DNA of 64,000 nucleotides from Bacillus cereus G9842 (lineage in GTDB: Bacteria; Bacillota; Bacilli; Bacillales; Bacillaceae_G): assembly GCF_000021305.1 (NCBI RefSeq), contig NC_011775.1, forward strand, positions 145,489-209,488, in the 5' to 3' direction. Both the position numbers and the translations under genes were made by a program. The notes below the pieces were generated by a model. It was not told the DNA's origin. It saw nothing but the letters and a program-made list of their open reading frames with translations, and searched no databases. Below are positions 34,961 through 43,028 of the stretch, in pieces; position 1 is the stretch's first letter, and each line of letters begins with the position of its first letter.

Positions 34961-35374
34961 ATGAAAAAGATTTTTGATGGTCAAAAGTTTATGAATAGCA
35001 TACTTAATAATAAATTTCTATATAAAACCCCCCAGTACTCTACTGGTGAACTAAAAGTAGCTACTCATTTACTTAACCAAGATAATGTTTCCGATATAGA
35101 TTTCACTACTTTTACAGATCGTGATATTGATGATGTTATTGAACAAGTGCATGGATACTTAACTGATAACGGAGATAACGAATATTTATTAGAAGAACTA
35201 GTATCTCACCCAAACGTAGCACCTACTATGGATCTGTATGAAGCATTAATAATAGTAAATCGTGAAAATTTAATTTTCCAACTAGACAATCAATATTATG
35301 CGGCTTCCTCTTTGTTAAGGAACGATATTAAGAAGACTTATAGAATAAATGATTCCGAGGAGATATTCATATGA
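34961..35374 (+). CDS. Hypothetical protein of the ubiquitin-like operon
   Basis: The 137-aa soluble, acidic protein has TTTAGGAGG upstream of ATG 34961. I recognise no motif, cysteine cluster or membrane segment. Its stop overlaps the start of the next gene by ATGA, so the two are translationally coupled, and the whole row (137, 178, E2, UbL-JAB, E1) is one transcription unit. It might be a target, adaptor or ParB/PRTRC-like accessory, but that is a guess. Confidence 0.65.
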   Translation: MKKIFDGQKFMNSILNNKFLYKTPQYSTGELKVATHLLNQDNVSDIDFTTFTDRDIDDVIEQVHGYLTDNGDNEYLLEELVSHPNVAPTMDLYEALIIVNRENLIFQLDNQYYAASSLLRNDIKKTYRINDSEEIFI

Positions 35375-35907
35375 TACTTCGAGACTCTGAAGAAGTCACT
35401 TTAATGTTGGACACATTATATTCTCTTAAGGTAATAAACGCATTTGTTAACAATGGAGTTAAAAAAGAGGCGTTTAAGCATTTTAACTTGATCTATGAGT
35501 ATGGTCATTCCTCTGATGAAAGTCACGAAGTTTTCTTACAGGGTGTTATAGGCCTATTAAAAGAAAGATTCGTTATAGAAAATACTGAATACTTTTATGC
35601 AAGTAACCCAAGTGATTTAGATTTTAAAAATTTAATTCAATCTGCACATAAAAAATATTCATTAAATTTACTAGATATTCAAAGAATTATTGGCTCATTT
35701 CTAAGGGGATACTGCTTATGGAGCGAAGTTAAAGAAAGTAATTGTGATGAATTAAAGAAGTTAAAAGATTTTAAAATAGATGGTTTAAGAATTGTTAACA
35801 TTAATCAAATAATAATTTTTTATTTAGATGAACATTATGTATATGATGATACGTTGTCTTCAACAGCACATACATTTTGTGAAGAATGGATGGAGGTTTT
35901 TCAATGA
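35371..35907 (+). CDS. Hypothetical protein of the ubiquitin-like operon
   Basis: The 178-aa protein starts at ATG 35371 in an ATGA overlap with the preceding gene. It is helical, with one Cys-containing stretch (RGYCLWSEVKESNCDELKKL). The family is not recognised. It overlaps the E2-like gene by the same ATGA arrangement at 35904, so it is part of the same translation-coupled set. Confidence 0.65.
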   Translation: MILRDSEEVTLMLDTLYSLKVINAFVNNGVKKEAFKHFNLIYEYGHSSDESHEVFLQGVIGLLKERFVIENTEYFYASNPSDLDFKNLIQSAHKKYSLNLLDIQRIIGSFLRGYCLWSEVKESNCDELKKLKDFKIDGLRIVNINQIIIFYLDEHYVYDDTLSSTAHTFCEEWMEVFQ

Positions 35908-36587
35908 AATTTATATATTCATTCTCTGATGAATCAGATAAATTACATGAGTCCAATTTAAAAATAATAGATAACAATATAGAAAGAGATAATTTTTATA
36001 TATCATTAGAGGAGTTTATTCACCTTGTCGCGGGATCATATGTGCTTAAGGACAATGATACTTACAAGTCTACATTACTTCCTAGAAATTGTATTCAATA
36101 CACAACTAGCACCATAAATAAAACCTGGGAAATCATTTGTGATATTCCTGCTGACTATTATGATATAAAAGCATTTAATGATGATACAGCTTATATAGAA
36201 GTTGGTCTTCCAAGACTATTAATTAAATATGCAATACAAGAAATAGCAGAGAATAAATTTCAATTAAATAGAATTCACCTATATTCACTTAAAGGTACTT
36301 CTAGCATTGAAGAAAATACTGGATTATATAAATTCCCACTTTCAAATGTTGATAGTAATGGGAAAATGTGTACCGGAACCAATAGTACATATTTATTTGA
36401 AAATTTTACGGAAATAGAGAATTTACACAATACGTTTCTTTTCCAGACTGTATTTACTAATGACTACTATAACGGCAGTAATATAAGTAGTTATTCACTG
36501 GATAAGTTATTAGAGAATTTACAAGGGAAACCCTTCCCGGAAGAATGGCTTTATGAAGGAAATTTAAAATTAAAAGATATAATCTAG
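35904..36587 (+). CDS. E2-like protein (PRTRC-B/prok-E2 family)
   Basis: ATG 35904 overlaps the preceding stop (ATGA), with GGAGG 8-10 nt before; an ATG 18 nt earlier is unlikely. The 227-aa product contains VGLPRLLIKYAIQE and the key block YKFPLSNVDSNGKMCTG, matching the PRTRC-B/prok-E2 pattern of NV-x-x-x-G-x-x-C-x-G. The candidate catalytic Cys is residue 156. In related systems this E2-like protein takes an activated ubiquitin-like partner from the E1 and passes it on. It sits between the two unknown genes and the UbL-JAB gene. Confidence 0.75.
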   Translation: MKFIYSFSDESDKLHESNLKIIDNNIERDNFYISLEEFIHLVAGSYVLKDNDTYKSTLLPRNCIQYTTSTINKTWEIICDIPADYYDIKAFNDDTAYIEVGLPRLLIKYAIQEIAENKFQLNRIHLYSLKGTSSIEENTGLYKFPLSNVDSNGKMCTGTNSTYLFENFTEIENLHNTFLFQTVFTNDYYNGSNISSYSLDKLLENLQGKPFPEEWLYEGNLKLKDII

Positions 36588-36598
36588 GAGGAAATATA

Positions 36599-37819
36599 AT
36601 GAACCTATTTGATTGGATTGAAAAAGAAGAGAATAAAAATAATACTGAAGAGGTAAGAACTACTAATATTTCAACTACTTCTCAAGAAGAACAATTAGAG
36701 GACAACAAACTAGAATTAACACTTGAGGATAAAAATAGTTCACAACAAGTTAATGTACAGGAATCTAATATCATAAACAATGAAATACACATTTCACAGG
36801 AAATACAAGAGGAAAACAAACTTGAATCATCACTTGAAACTAAAAATGAATCCGATAAACCTAATGAATCATCTAAAACTTTAGAATTACAAACCGGAGA
36901 AATACAGGAAGAATCAAGTACTGTTGTTTTAACAACAATAAAGGAAAATAAAGAGAGTATACCCGATAAGAAGAAAGATGTAGCATCTACCAAAAAGAAA
37001 GAGTCATTTGTTATAGATGTAAAAACAGCTATTCGTTATCAAGGTCAAAATACAGATCTTATCTCTTTATTCACAGTTAAAGAAATTACAGAGGGCTTAA
37101 CAAAAAAAGGATCTATCTCTCCAATAACCGAAAAGGATATCCTTAAAGCCTTAGAAAAAGAGCATCCTGAATTAGACCCTTCAATAGCTAAAATAATTTA
37201 TATCAAAAATAAAAACCTATTAATTCCTCATATACCAGGGAAAAAAAATGGATTGAATGAAAAACAACCTTCTGCTCCTAACGAGTCAGAAGGTGTTTTT
37301 CAATTAAAAATATTAAGAAATAGACTATATTTATCAAATGAAAAAAATCAGAAACAAATTACTATACCAGAGAGATTAATATGTGATTTTATTAAATTGG
37401 CTAGGAGTTTTAGCAATGAATTCAGTGTGGAAGTAAAAGGTGAAATATATTATGACTTATCTTCTAATAGTTATAAATTATTTATACCTCGTCAAAGAGT
37501 TACTCATACACTAATTGAAGTAAATGAGTTAACTCCAAAAGAGGCCTTAATTTTTTGCGAAATGATTAAAGTTATGGAGATTCATTCCCATCATATTTAT
37601 TCACCTATTCCATCTAAAATAGATAATGAACATGACCGATCTAGAGGTTTATATTATGCAATTATTGGTGATATACAAAATTTATTCCCTAGTATCACGG
37701 TACGTATATTAAATAGAGACAGTGGAGAATATGATTATTTGGATCCAATAGAAATTATTAGTAGGGAAACAATAGCTACCTCAATGACACCACAAGTTGT
37801 TGTAGAGGAGGAAAGATAA
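36599..37819 (+). CDS. UbL-JAB fusion: ubiquitin-like module joined to JAMM isopeptidase
   Basis: The 406-aa protein has three parts: a disordered acidic tail (1-135), a small domain at about 137-212, and a JAB/JAMM domain at about 215-400. The small domain (SFVIDVKTAIRYQGQ ... DILKALEKEHPELD ... NKNLLIPHIPGKKNG) reads like PRTRC-C, the short beta-grasp protein. The JAB part has the perfect JAMM zinc motif HSH-x7-S-x2-D (His329, His331, Ser339, Asp342), as in PRTRC-A and deubiquitinases. Here the two are fused, with the linker GKKNG a possible cleavage point. TAGGAGG ribosome site. The stop abuts the E1 ATG. Confidence 0.75.
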   Translation: MNLFDWIEKEENKNNTEEVRTTNISTTSQEEQLEDNKLELTLEDKNSSQQVNVQESNIINNEIHISQEIQEENKLESSLETKNESDKPNESSKTLELQTGEIQEESSTVVLTTIKENKESIPDKKKDVASTKKKESFVIDVKTAIRYQGQNTDLISLFTVKEITEGLTKKGSISPITEKDILKALEKEHPELDPSIAKIIYIKNKNLLIPHIPGKKNGLNEKQPSAPNESEGVFQLKILRNRLYLSNEKNQKQITIPERLICDFIKLARSFSNEFSVEVKGEIYYDLSSNSYKLFIPRQRVTHTLIEVNELTPKEALIFCEMIKVMEIHSHHIYSPIPSKIDNEHDRSRGLYYAIIGDIQNLFPSITVRILNRDSGEYDYLDPIEIISRETIATSMTPQVVVEEER

Positions 37820-38743
37820 ATGAAAAAGATTTATCATGTCCTAGATCATTTAACAGATTTTGACCCATCTAAAACAGATGTAAACTATCGACTATTTATC
37901 CTTGGATGTGGAGGAACTGGAGGCTATGTAGCTCAACACGTTACTCAAATACGTAAACTTATTAGCCCTAACTCTGAAATTTTTCTAATTGATCCTGATA
38001 TCGTGGAAAATAAGAATTTAAATAATCAATTATTTATTGAAAGAGATATTGGAAAAACAAAGGCATCCGTGCTAAAGGAACGTTATACAGTTGCGTATAA
38101 TATGAGAATTAGTATACACGATTCACATTATATTGAGACTCTAGAACAACTAAATGAAATAGTAAAATGTACAAATTATATACCTACTGATAACTATAGA
38201 TATAAGATAACTTTTAATGTAATTATAGGATGCGTAGATAATAACTTTACACGTAGATTAATTAACCAATATTTTAATCAAGTTGAAAATTTAATATATA
38301 TAGATGCTGGAGTAGAAGGCGGAACCATTCCCCAAGATAAAACTTTAACCGATATGTCTACATGGACTATTGAAGAAAAAGAAAGATACATAGAAAGCGG
38401 ATATATTGGACAGGTTTGTGTGGGTGTTAGAGCAAACGGTAAAACAATTATTCCACCTGTTTGCGAAGTCTTTCCAAATTTATTAATAGAAGCTGCAGAT
38501 GAGTTAAAACCAAGTGAATCCTGTAGTTCATTATTACAAAGTGAACCACAACGTCTTATTACAAACCGATATGCTGCACTAGTTATTGCAGGCTATATAA
38601 ACGAACTGTTATCTACAGACACCATTAGAAATCATTACACAGTATTCAATAGTAGGGATAATTCAAGCTCTCCATCTCCTCTACCTACAGAAGAAGACTT
38701 AGAGATCTTTAAAGCTATCCAGGAAGAAACAATAGGTAACTAG
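37820..38743 (+). CDS. E1-like ThiF-family protein (PRTRC-ThiF-like)
   Basis: The 307-aa protein has the Rossmann ATP-binding loop GCGGTGGY (residues 29-36), the DPDIVENKNLNNQLF block of E1/ThiF enzymes, GCVDN, and a late CSS block with Cys235 (SESCSSLLQS), the likely E1 active-site Cys. The tail QRLITNRYAALVIAGYI matches PRTRC ThiF proteins. It would adenylate the C-terminus of a ubiquitin-like protein and pass it to the E2. Its ATG follows the UbL-JAB stop directly (GAGGAGGAAAG upstream), which ties the genes into one operon. Confidence 0.85.
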   Translation: MKKIYHVLDHLTDFDPSKTDVNYRLFILGCGGTGGYVAQHVTQIRKLISPNSEIFLIDPDIVENKNLNNQLFIERDIGKTKASVLKERYTVAYNMRISIHDSHYIETLEQLNEIVKCTNYIPTDNYRYKITFNVIIGCVDNNFTRRLINQYFNQVENLIYIDAGVEGGTIPQDKTLTDMSTWTIEEKERYIESGYIGQVCVGVRANGKTIIPPVCEVFPNLLIEAADELKPSESCSSLLQSEPQRLITNRYAALVIAGYINELLSTDTIRNHYTVFNSRDNSSSPSPLPTEEDLEIFKAIQEETIGN

Positions 38744-38783
38744 TTTACGTAACGTATATACGTTACTTATATTAGTTACCTAT
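38733..38783. repeat. tubC-like site downstream of the E1 gene
   Basis: TAGGTAAC (38733), ACGTAACGTATATACGTTAC (palindrome around 38748-38766) and CGTTACTTATATTAGTTAC (38761-38779) then CCTATA. The last block matches CGTTACCTATATTAGTTAC at 55150-55168 in the tubC region at 18 of 19 positions. It is a candidate second TubR-binding site. Confidence 0.6.
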
Positions 38784-38822
38784 AAAAAGTTTGATTTAAC
38801 AATACTAAACGCAAATATAAAT

Positions 38823-38874
38823 AAAAAGATAGGTCATATATTATCTAGGATAATATGAGTGACCTATCTTTTTT
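38823..38874. terminator. Bidirectional terminator
   Basis: AAAAAGATAGGTCA and TGACCTATCTTTTTT form a strong stem with internal complementarity, between the convergent E1 and 337-aa genes. Confidence 0.88.
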
Positions 38875-39886
38875 ATTCAAATTTATTAGGATTATATTGA
38901 AACATTGTATTTGAAGTGTACACCGTTAGTGTCATGATAATGTTCTCATATAATGTGTTTGTTCGTTTGACCATTTGCTCATATACTTGTGCCTGGATTG
39001 GGAAAATTTCTTTGTCAGGTACAAACTCACTTAATTTAATATTAACATGGTAATTATCATACAGAGAACTTATATTTTCTACACCTTCATACATAACAAA
39101 ATTTGAATGAGCATAATTAGTTTCTTCACTGGAATACTTCATTATCTGGATTTCGCCCATTTTAGTATCTCTCACTTTAAAGCTTGACCACTTATGGATT
39201 TCCCACAATTCAGAATCATCATTACCAATCAGACAAATTGCATACAACTGGGGATTTAAAAATAAGACATCATCTACACGATGAAGAATACCATATTTGC
39301 CTTCTTCCCTAATTTCAACAGACCTACTTTTTCTTTCATTTTTAAATGCATAAAATGCTCCTAAACAAGCAATATCAACCTTAACTTGTTCAAGACTACC
39401 TAATATATTTTTATTCTCTTTTAAGATCCATTCTTCAAACTTCTTAGTATTGTGATCTTCTAATGATTTTATTAATCCATCTGTAGCCCTCTCAATCATA
39501 CTTGGAATTTGTTGAAGAATAATACCATCTGGCTGCACAAAATGGTCATCCTTTACAAGAATGTCCTCTGAAGATACAAATTGTTTCCCTATAAAGTACC
39601 CCTGATACAATACCGATGATAGGTACTCATAGAAGTAATCTTTTAATTGATGTTTAATTGAAGGATCCTTCACCTTATTTTCTAGTTTATAATAGTAAAA
39701 TTGAAAACAATTCAAAAACCTGTTCTTGAAATCATCTTGCTCCCATAGATGTTTTAATTGAAGATTACATTCTTTTAAAAGGTTCTTTTCCTTATCAGTA
39801 AGTTCTCCATTGTATACTTCTGTAGCTCCCGTTCCTTCTAAAACAGTATTTTCAATTGAAAGCTGTGCATCTGTGCCTCGATCCAT
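38873..39886 (-). CDS. Hypothetical protein at the end of the Tad locus
   Basis: The 337-aa soluble protein has an ATG start and AGAGG upstream. It is rich in acidic and aromatic residues, with no membrane segment and no motif I recognise. It lies directly downstream of the lipoprotein gene on the same strand (34-bp gap). It may be a cytoplasmic regulator or chaperone of the pilus, but nothing beyond location supports this. Confidence 0.6.
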   Translation of the reverse strand: MDRGTDAQLSIENTVLEGTGATEVYNGELTDKEKNLLKECNLQLKHLWEQDDFKNRFLNCFQFYYYKLENKVKDPSIKHQLKDYFYEYLSSVLYQGYFIGKQFVSSEDILVKDDHFVQPDGIILQQIPSMIERATDGLIKSLEDHNTKKFEEWILKENKNILGSLEQVKVDIACLGAFYAFKNERKSRSVEIREEGKYGILHRVDDVLFLNPQLYAICLIGNDDSELWEIHKWSSFKVRDTKMGEIQIMKYSSEETNYAHSNFVMYEGVENISSLYDNYHVNIKLSEFVPDKEIFPIQAQVYEQMVKRTNTLYENIIMTLTVYTSNTMFQYNPNKFE

Positions 39887-39920
39887 AAAAATTACCTCTT
39901 TCTTTCCTTATTATATTGCT

Positions 39921-40589
39921 TTAATTAAACTTAATTGGAGGACTTGCTTCTTCGTCACCCAATAACCAGGTGTCGTCTTTACTTTTATGTAATGTAATTT
40001 TAAAATATTTTTCGGCTCCTGTTACTGTATAAACTTTACGATATACATAAGCGATATTTTGGTCTTCTTCTGAATAGCTCACTTCGGATAACTCAAAATC
40101 TGCGTAATCTAAAGCAGTAGGATTTATTAATTTTTGAAGGTTTTTCACAGCTTCCAAATCATCATCTACATTACCTGTACCAAGATTCTTCTTTAAATAA
40201 CTTGAACCATAATCATATATAAAATTTAGATAGTCTTCAGGTTTAATTTCTCCTCTGTAGTACCTATATTGCGTTCGTGCTGCAAAATTCGCAAATTCTT
40301 GAGGATCTTTATAAGAATCTCTAACTTCAAAATCTAACTTCCCATATTTCCGTACTTCTTTATAAGGATTTTCCTTTAAGACTTTATCTACATCCACTGC
40401 TTGTTTTTCATATTTATTTTTCCATTCTTCAATTTGTTCATCATAAGTTAAATTTTTATCTTTTGCTTTTTCCTGCTTAGCTTCCTTTTTAGCTTCATCA
40501 ACACTAGAATCTAGGCGCGAGGATGAACAACCACTAGCAAAAACAACTGATATAACCGCAACAGATGTAATGAGAAACTTTAATTTCAC
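39921..40589 (-). CDS. Putative lipoprotein of the Tad locus
   Basis: The start is taken as GTG 40589, with AAAGGA nine nt upstream; ATG 40598 is too close to that site. The product of about 222 aa has a type II signal peptide (KLKFLITSVAVISVVFASGC) with a lipobox ending in ASGC, so the Cys would be lipidated. The mature part is charged with a DEAKKEAKQEKAKDKN-like linker and a folded C-terminus. In Tad loci a lipoprotein (TadD- or RcpA-linked role in Gram-negatives) can assist pilus assembly; in a monoderm it would sit on the outer membrane face. It lies 14 bp after the TadE-like stop. Confidence 0.75.
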   Translation of the reverse strand: MKLKFLITSVAVISVVFASGCSSSRLDSSVDEAKKEAKQEKAKDKNLTYDEQIEEWKNKYEKQAVDVDKVLKENPYKEVRKYGKLDFEVRDSYKDPQEFANFAARTQYRYYRGEIKPEDYLNFIYDYGSSYLKKNLGTGNVDDDLEAVKNLQKLINPTALDYADFELSEVSYSEEDQNIAYVYRKVYTVTGAEKYFKITLHKSKDDTWLLGDEEASPPIKFN

Positions 40590-40602
40590 TCTAACCATTC
40601 CT

Positions 40603-41013
40603 TTATCTAAAGAATACTTGTCCAATCCCTGTTCTTTTAACGTTAATAGGAATCTTAGTATCAAATCCCCAATTAATAGGAAGTAATTTGAACACTTGGA
40701 ATTCATAACTTCCTTTAATAGCAATTTCCATTGGAGTATTATGTTCTACTTTCCCTTTTGTAAATTGATAAGACCAATGATCAGGATACATATGATTTTC
40801 ATTCAGTTGGCTTTTTAAATATGGTTCTACATCCACTTTTTGCTGATTATATGAGTACTGAAATCCACCCATTCGTTCTGCGATTTTAAGCGTGCTTGAA
40901 GCTGTATTTTGAGCTTTAACATAATATGCACTATACATAATAAATTCAGCAATTATTAGGATAAAGAACAACCACATTATCATTGTAAGCCCCTTAGCTA
41001 GCGTTTCTGACAT
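40603..41013 (-). CDS. TadE/DUF4320-like pseudopilin
   Basis: ATG 41013 (MSETLAKGLTMIMW) has AAAGGAGATGA upstream and is preferred to an ATG 26 codons earlier. The 136-aa product has one N-terminal hydrophobic segment (MIMWLFFILIIAEFIMYSAYYV) and a beta-strand-rich exterior, the layout of TadE-type minor pilins. It follows the pilin genes, beyond a terminator. Confidence 0.65.
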   Translation of the reverse strand: MSETLAKGLTMIMWLFFILIIAEFIMYSAYYVKAQNTASSTLKIAERMGGFQYSYNQQKVDVEPYLKSQLNENHMYPDHWSYQFTKGKVEHNTPMEIAIKGSYEFQVFKLLPINWGFDTKIPINVKRTGIGQVFFR

Positions 41014-41042
41014 AATATACTCATCTCCTTTTTGCTTGATAG

Positions 41043-41082
41043 AAAAAAAGCAATCCCTAAAGAAGTATAGAGATCGCTTTTT
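41043..41082 (-). terminator. Terminator after the pilin genes
   Basis: On the minus strand AAAAAAGCGATC pairs with an interrupted GATTGCTTTTTTT, just beyond the third pilin gene. It would make pilin mRNA more abundant than that of the TadE-like gene. Confidence 0.75.
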
Positions 41083-41120
41083 TAACTTCAAAAGGCTGTT
41101 TTAATAATTCCAGGCCTTAT

Positions 41121-41372
41121 TTAGTTCTTTCCACCCCAGCCACTAGCTGGACCTAATGGGTTGTCCACTTTAACATCAGATGAACCACTTGTTGCCGCGG
41201 TAGTAAATTTCTTCATAATATTTGAAAATGCAATTTTAATTTGTGGGAAAATTAATGCCCCAAGACCGATTACTAACAACACAACAAACAAGTTGTGCAT
41301 TCCTGACTCATTAGAAACTTGTGATTTTTCATTTTGTAACCATGCTTTTGCTTTTAACGCGGTATTATACAT
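41121..41372 (-). CDS. Flp-like pilin, third copy (C-terminally changed)
   Basis: ATG 41372 (MYNTALKAKAW) is preferred, with GGATGGAG nine nt upstream. The 83-aa product shares AKAWLQNEKSQVSNESGMHN and the hydrophobic core LFVVLLVIGLGALIFPQI with its two neighbours, but ends in PASGWGGKN instead of ASGWSL. These three proteins are paralogues that probably form the Tad pilus. Confidence 0.85.
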   Translation of the reverse strand: MYNTALKAKAWLQNEKSQVSNESGMHNLFVVLLVIGLGALIFPQIKIAFSNIMKKFTTAATSGSSDVKVDNPLGPASGWGGKN

Positions 41373-41374
41373 AA

Positions 41375-41620
41375 TTATAGGCTCCATCCTGATGCTTTTC
41401 CTAATGGATCGCTAACTTTAACATCAGAAGAACCACTTGTTGCTGCTGTTGTAAATTTACTCATAATATTTGTAAAGGCAACCTTGATTTGTGGGAAGAT
41501 TAATGCCCCTAAACCAATTACTAATAATACAACGAATAAGTTATGCATTCCCGATTCGTTTGAAACTTGTGATTTCTCATTTTGTAACCATGCTTTTGCT
41601 TTTAACATTTTACTTTTCAT
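41375..41620 (-). CDS. Flp-like pilin, second copy
   Basis: The 81-aa protein is nearly identical to the first copy (41685-41930). It has a basic leader (KSKMLKAKAWLQNEKSQ), a candidate prepilin-peptidase cleavage region, the helix GMHNLFVVLLVIGLGALIFP and a Ser-Asp-Val-Lys tail (SGSSDVKVSDPLGKASGWSL). Flp-type pilins are processed by a TadV peptidase, whose gene is in the same locus. It overlaps the start region of the third copy. Confidence 0.88.
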   Translation of the reverse strand: MKSKMLKAKAWLQNEKSQVSNESGMHNLFVVLLVIGLGALIFPQIKVAFTNIMSKFTTAATSGSSDVKVSDPLGKASGWSL

Positions 41621-41684
41621 TCCAAGTATTCCCCCTAAGGCTTTTAATAGTAGTTAGTAGATTTTACATTTAACTAAATGACGC

Positions 41685-41930
41685 TTATAAGCTCCATCCT
41701 GATGCTTTACCCATTGGATCATTAACTTTCACGTCAGAAGAACCACTTGTTGCTGCTGTTGTAAATTTACTCATAATATTTGTAAATGCGATTTTAATTT
41801 GTGGGAAGATTAATGCTCCTAAACCAATTACCAATAATACAACGAATAAGTTATGCATTCCTGACTCGTTTGAAACTTGTGATTTTTCATTTTGTAACCA
41901 TGCTTTTGCTTTTAACATTTTATTTTTCAT
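41685..41930 (-). CDS. Flp-like pilin, first copy
   Basis: The 81-aa protein has an ATG start. It differs from the second copy at only a few residues (KNKMLKAKAW..., NDPMGKASGWSL). The DNA of the copies is also close, so they arose by tandem duplication. It is probably the major pilin, transcribed from the promoter near 42990 through tadC. No separate promoter of the regulon type is visible in 41931-42048. Confidence 0.88.
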   Translation of the reverse strand: MKNKMLKAKAWLQNEKSQVSNESGMHNLFVVLLVIGLGALIFPQIKIAFTNIMSKFTTAATSGSSDVKVNDPMGKASGWSL

Positions 41931-42048
41931 TTCATATGCTCCCTTTAATTAGCTAGTTTTTATTTTTCGTTTAGAATTAATATAGAAATTTAATATGGGC
42001 CAAATTAAATTTGAGCAACACCCCCTTGAATATGTACATCTCGACAAA

Positions 42049-42927
42049 TTAGATTGAACTAAAGGCTGATACTAATGTAACTCCAACTATTGTAAATGGT
42101 ACGATTAAAATACATCCTACAGTTACTACATTGTATTTATTCATTAACAGTGGTCTAGCTGAAATTAGAGCGTTATAGTTTTGATCCCGTAATTTTCTAG
42201 AAACATCAATTTGTTGTTGAATAATTTCTCTACCTTTTACAGGGTCAACATTAATCGCTTGTTGTAGTGCTATTACAAAGGTATGAGCTTCCGGGATGTC
42301 CAGCTTCTCAGCGAAATTTTTGAATGGCTTATTAGACCCCTGAAATGTTTCCATCTCAATTATTAATTCTTCAACAAAAGGTCTAAGATACGGTCCTGCC
42401 ATTTCTTTTGAGCCTTTCACAGCATCATATGTAGTGAAAGCTTGTAACCGTACTCCAAGTGGCATTAAATAACTAGGAAGTTCAAATTTCCTTCTTTCCC
42501 TTGCTATTTTCAATCTCTTTTTAAGATTAAAGTCTGGATAAAAATAGGTAAGAATTGACCCCACTGCCATAATTAAAATAATCGTATTGTCATATGCCAT
42601 TCCTATAAAGAGTAAGAATATAAAACATATTACTGGATAGAGTATTTTATACATATAAAAACTAGCAGGATCCATACTCATATTGGCTTCTTTAAATTTC
42701 CTTCTTAATTCTTCTTCTTTAGAGGCAGAAATCTTGATTTTGCTATTTGTTAATTTTAATAGCGGTGTTAAGTACTTTTCTAATTGTGTCTGTTGTGATG
42801 ATTGAGATTGTTCTTTCTCGATTTCTTCCACAAATTTTAAGTAATTATTATTTTGACTACCCTTTTTACTTGTGAGGGTAAGTACAGCAAAGAAAACTAT
42901 TGCAGCTAGTAAAATATACACAAACAA
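42049..42927 (-). CDS. tadC: TadC-like pilus platform protein
   Basis: The 292-aa protein has membrane segments at about 1-18, 85-135 and 270-292 with the T2SF-type cytoplasmic helices (PVKGREIIQQQIDVSRKLRDQNY) between them. TadB and TadC form the inner-membrane platform for Flp pili. The annotated TTG at 42927 is 18 nt from the ribosome site AAGGAGGG; an ATT codon at proper spacing (frame I-Q-I-P-L-F) may be the true start. It follows the promoter near 42990. Confidence 0.8.
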   Translation of the reverse strand: MFVYILLAAIVFFAVLTLTSKKGSQNNNYLKFVEEIEKEQSQSSQQTQLEKYLTPLLKLTNSKIKISASKEEELRRKFKEANMSMDPASFYMYKILYPVICFIFLLFIGMAYDNTIILIMAVGSILTYFYPDFNLKKRLKIARERRKFELPSYLMPLGVRLQAFTTYDAVKGSKEMAGPYLRPFVEELIIEMETFQGSNKPFKNFAEKLDIPEAHTFVIALQQAINVDPVKGREIIQQQIDVSRKLRDQNYNALISARPLLMNKYNVVTVGCILIVPFTIVGVTLVSAFSSI

Positions 42928-42974
42928 TGGTATTTGAATAATAATCCCTCCTTCCTTTTTAATCCATGTTGCAC

Positions 42975-43003
42975 ATTATAAGAATTCTCTCCTCTATTTT
43001 TAA
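42975..43003 (-). promoter_or_regulatory. Regulon-type promoter of tadC and pilin genes
   Basis: CTC-TTAAAA (hexamer 42998-43003), 17 bp, TATAAT (42975-42980) followed by GTGCAA. It lies in the gap between tadB and tadC. Confidence 0.75.
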
Positions 43004-43028
43004 GAGCAAAATGAATCTTTTTTAAAAT

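Noticed and set aside
36682..36993. 103-codon minus-strand frame opposite the UbL-JAB acidic tail
   Set aside because: Ser/Leu/Cys-rich mirror of a Glu/Asn-rich region; no ribosome site.
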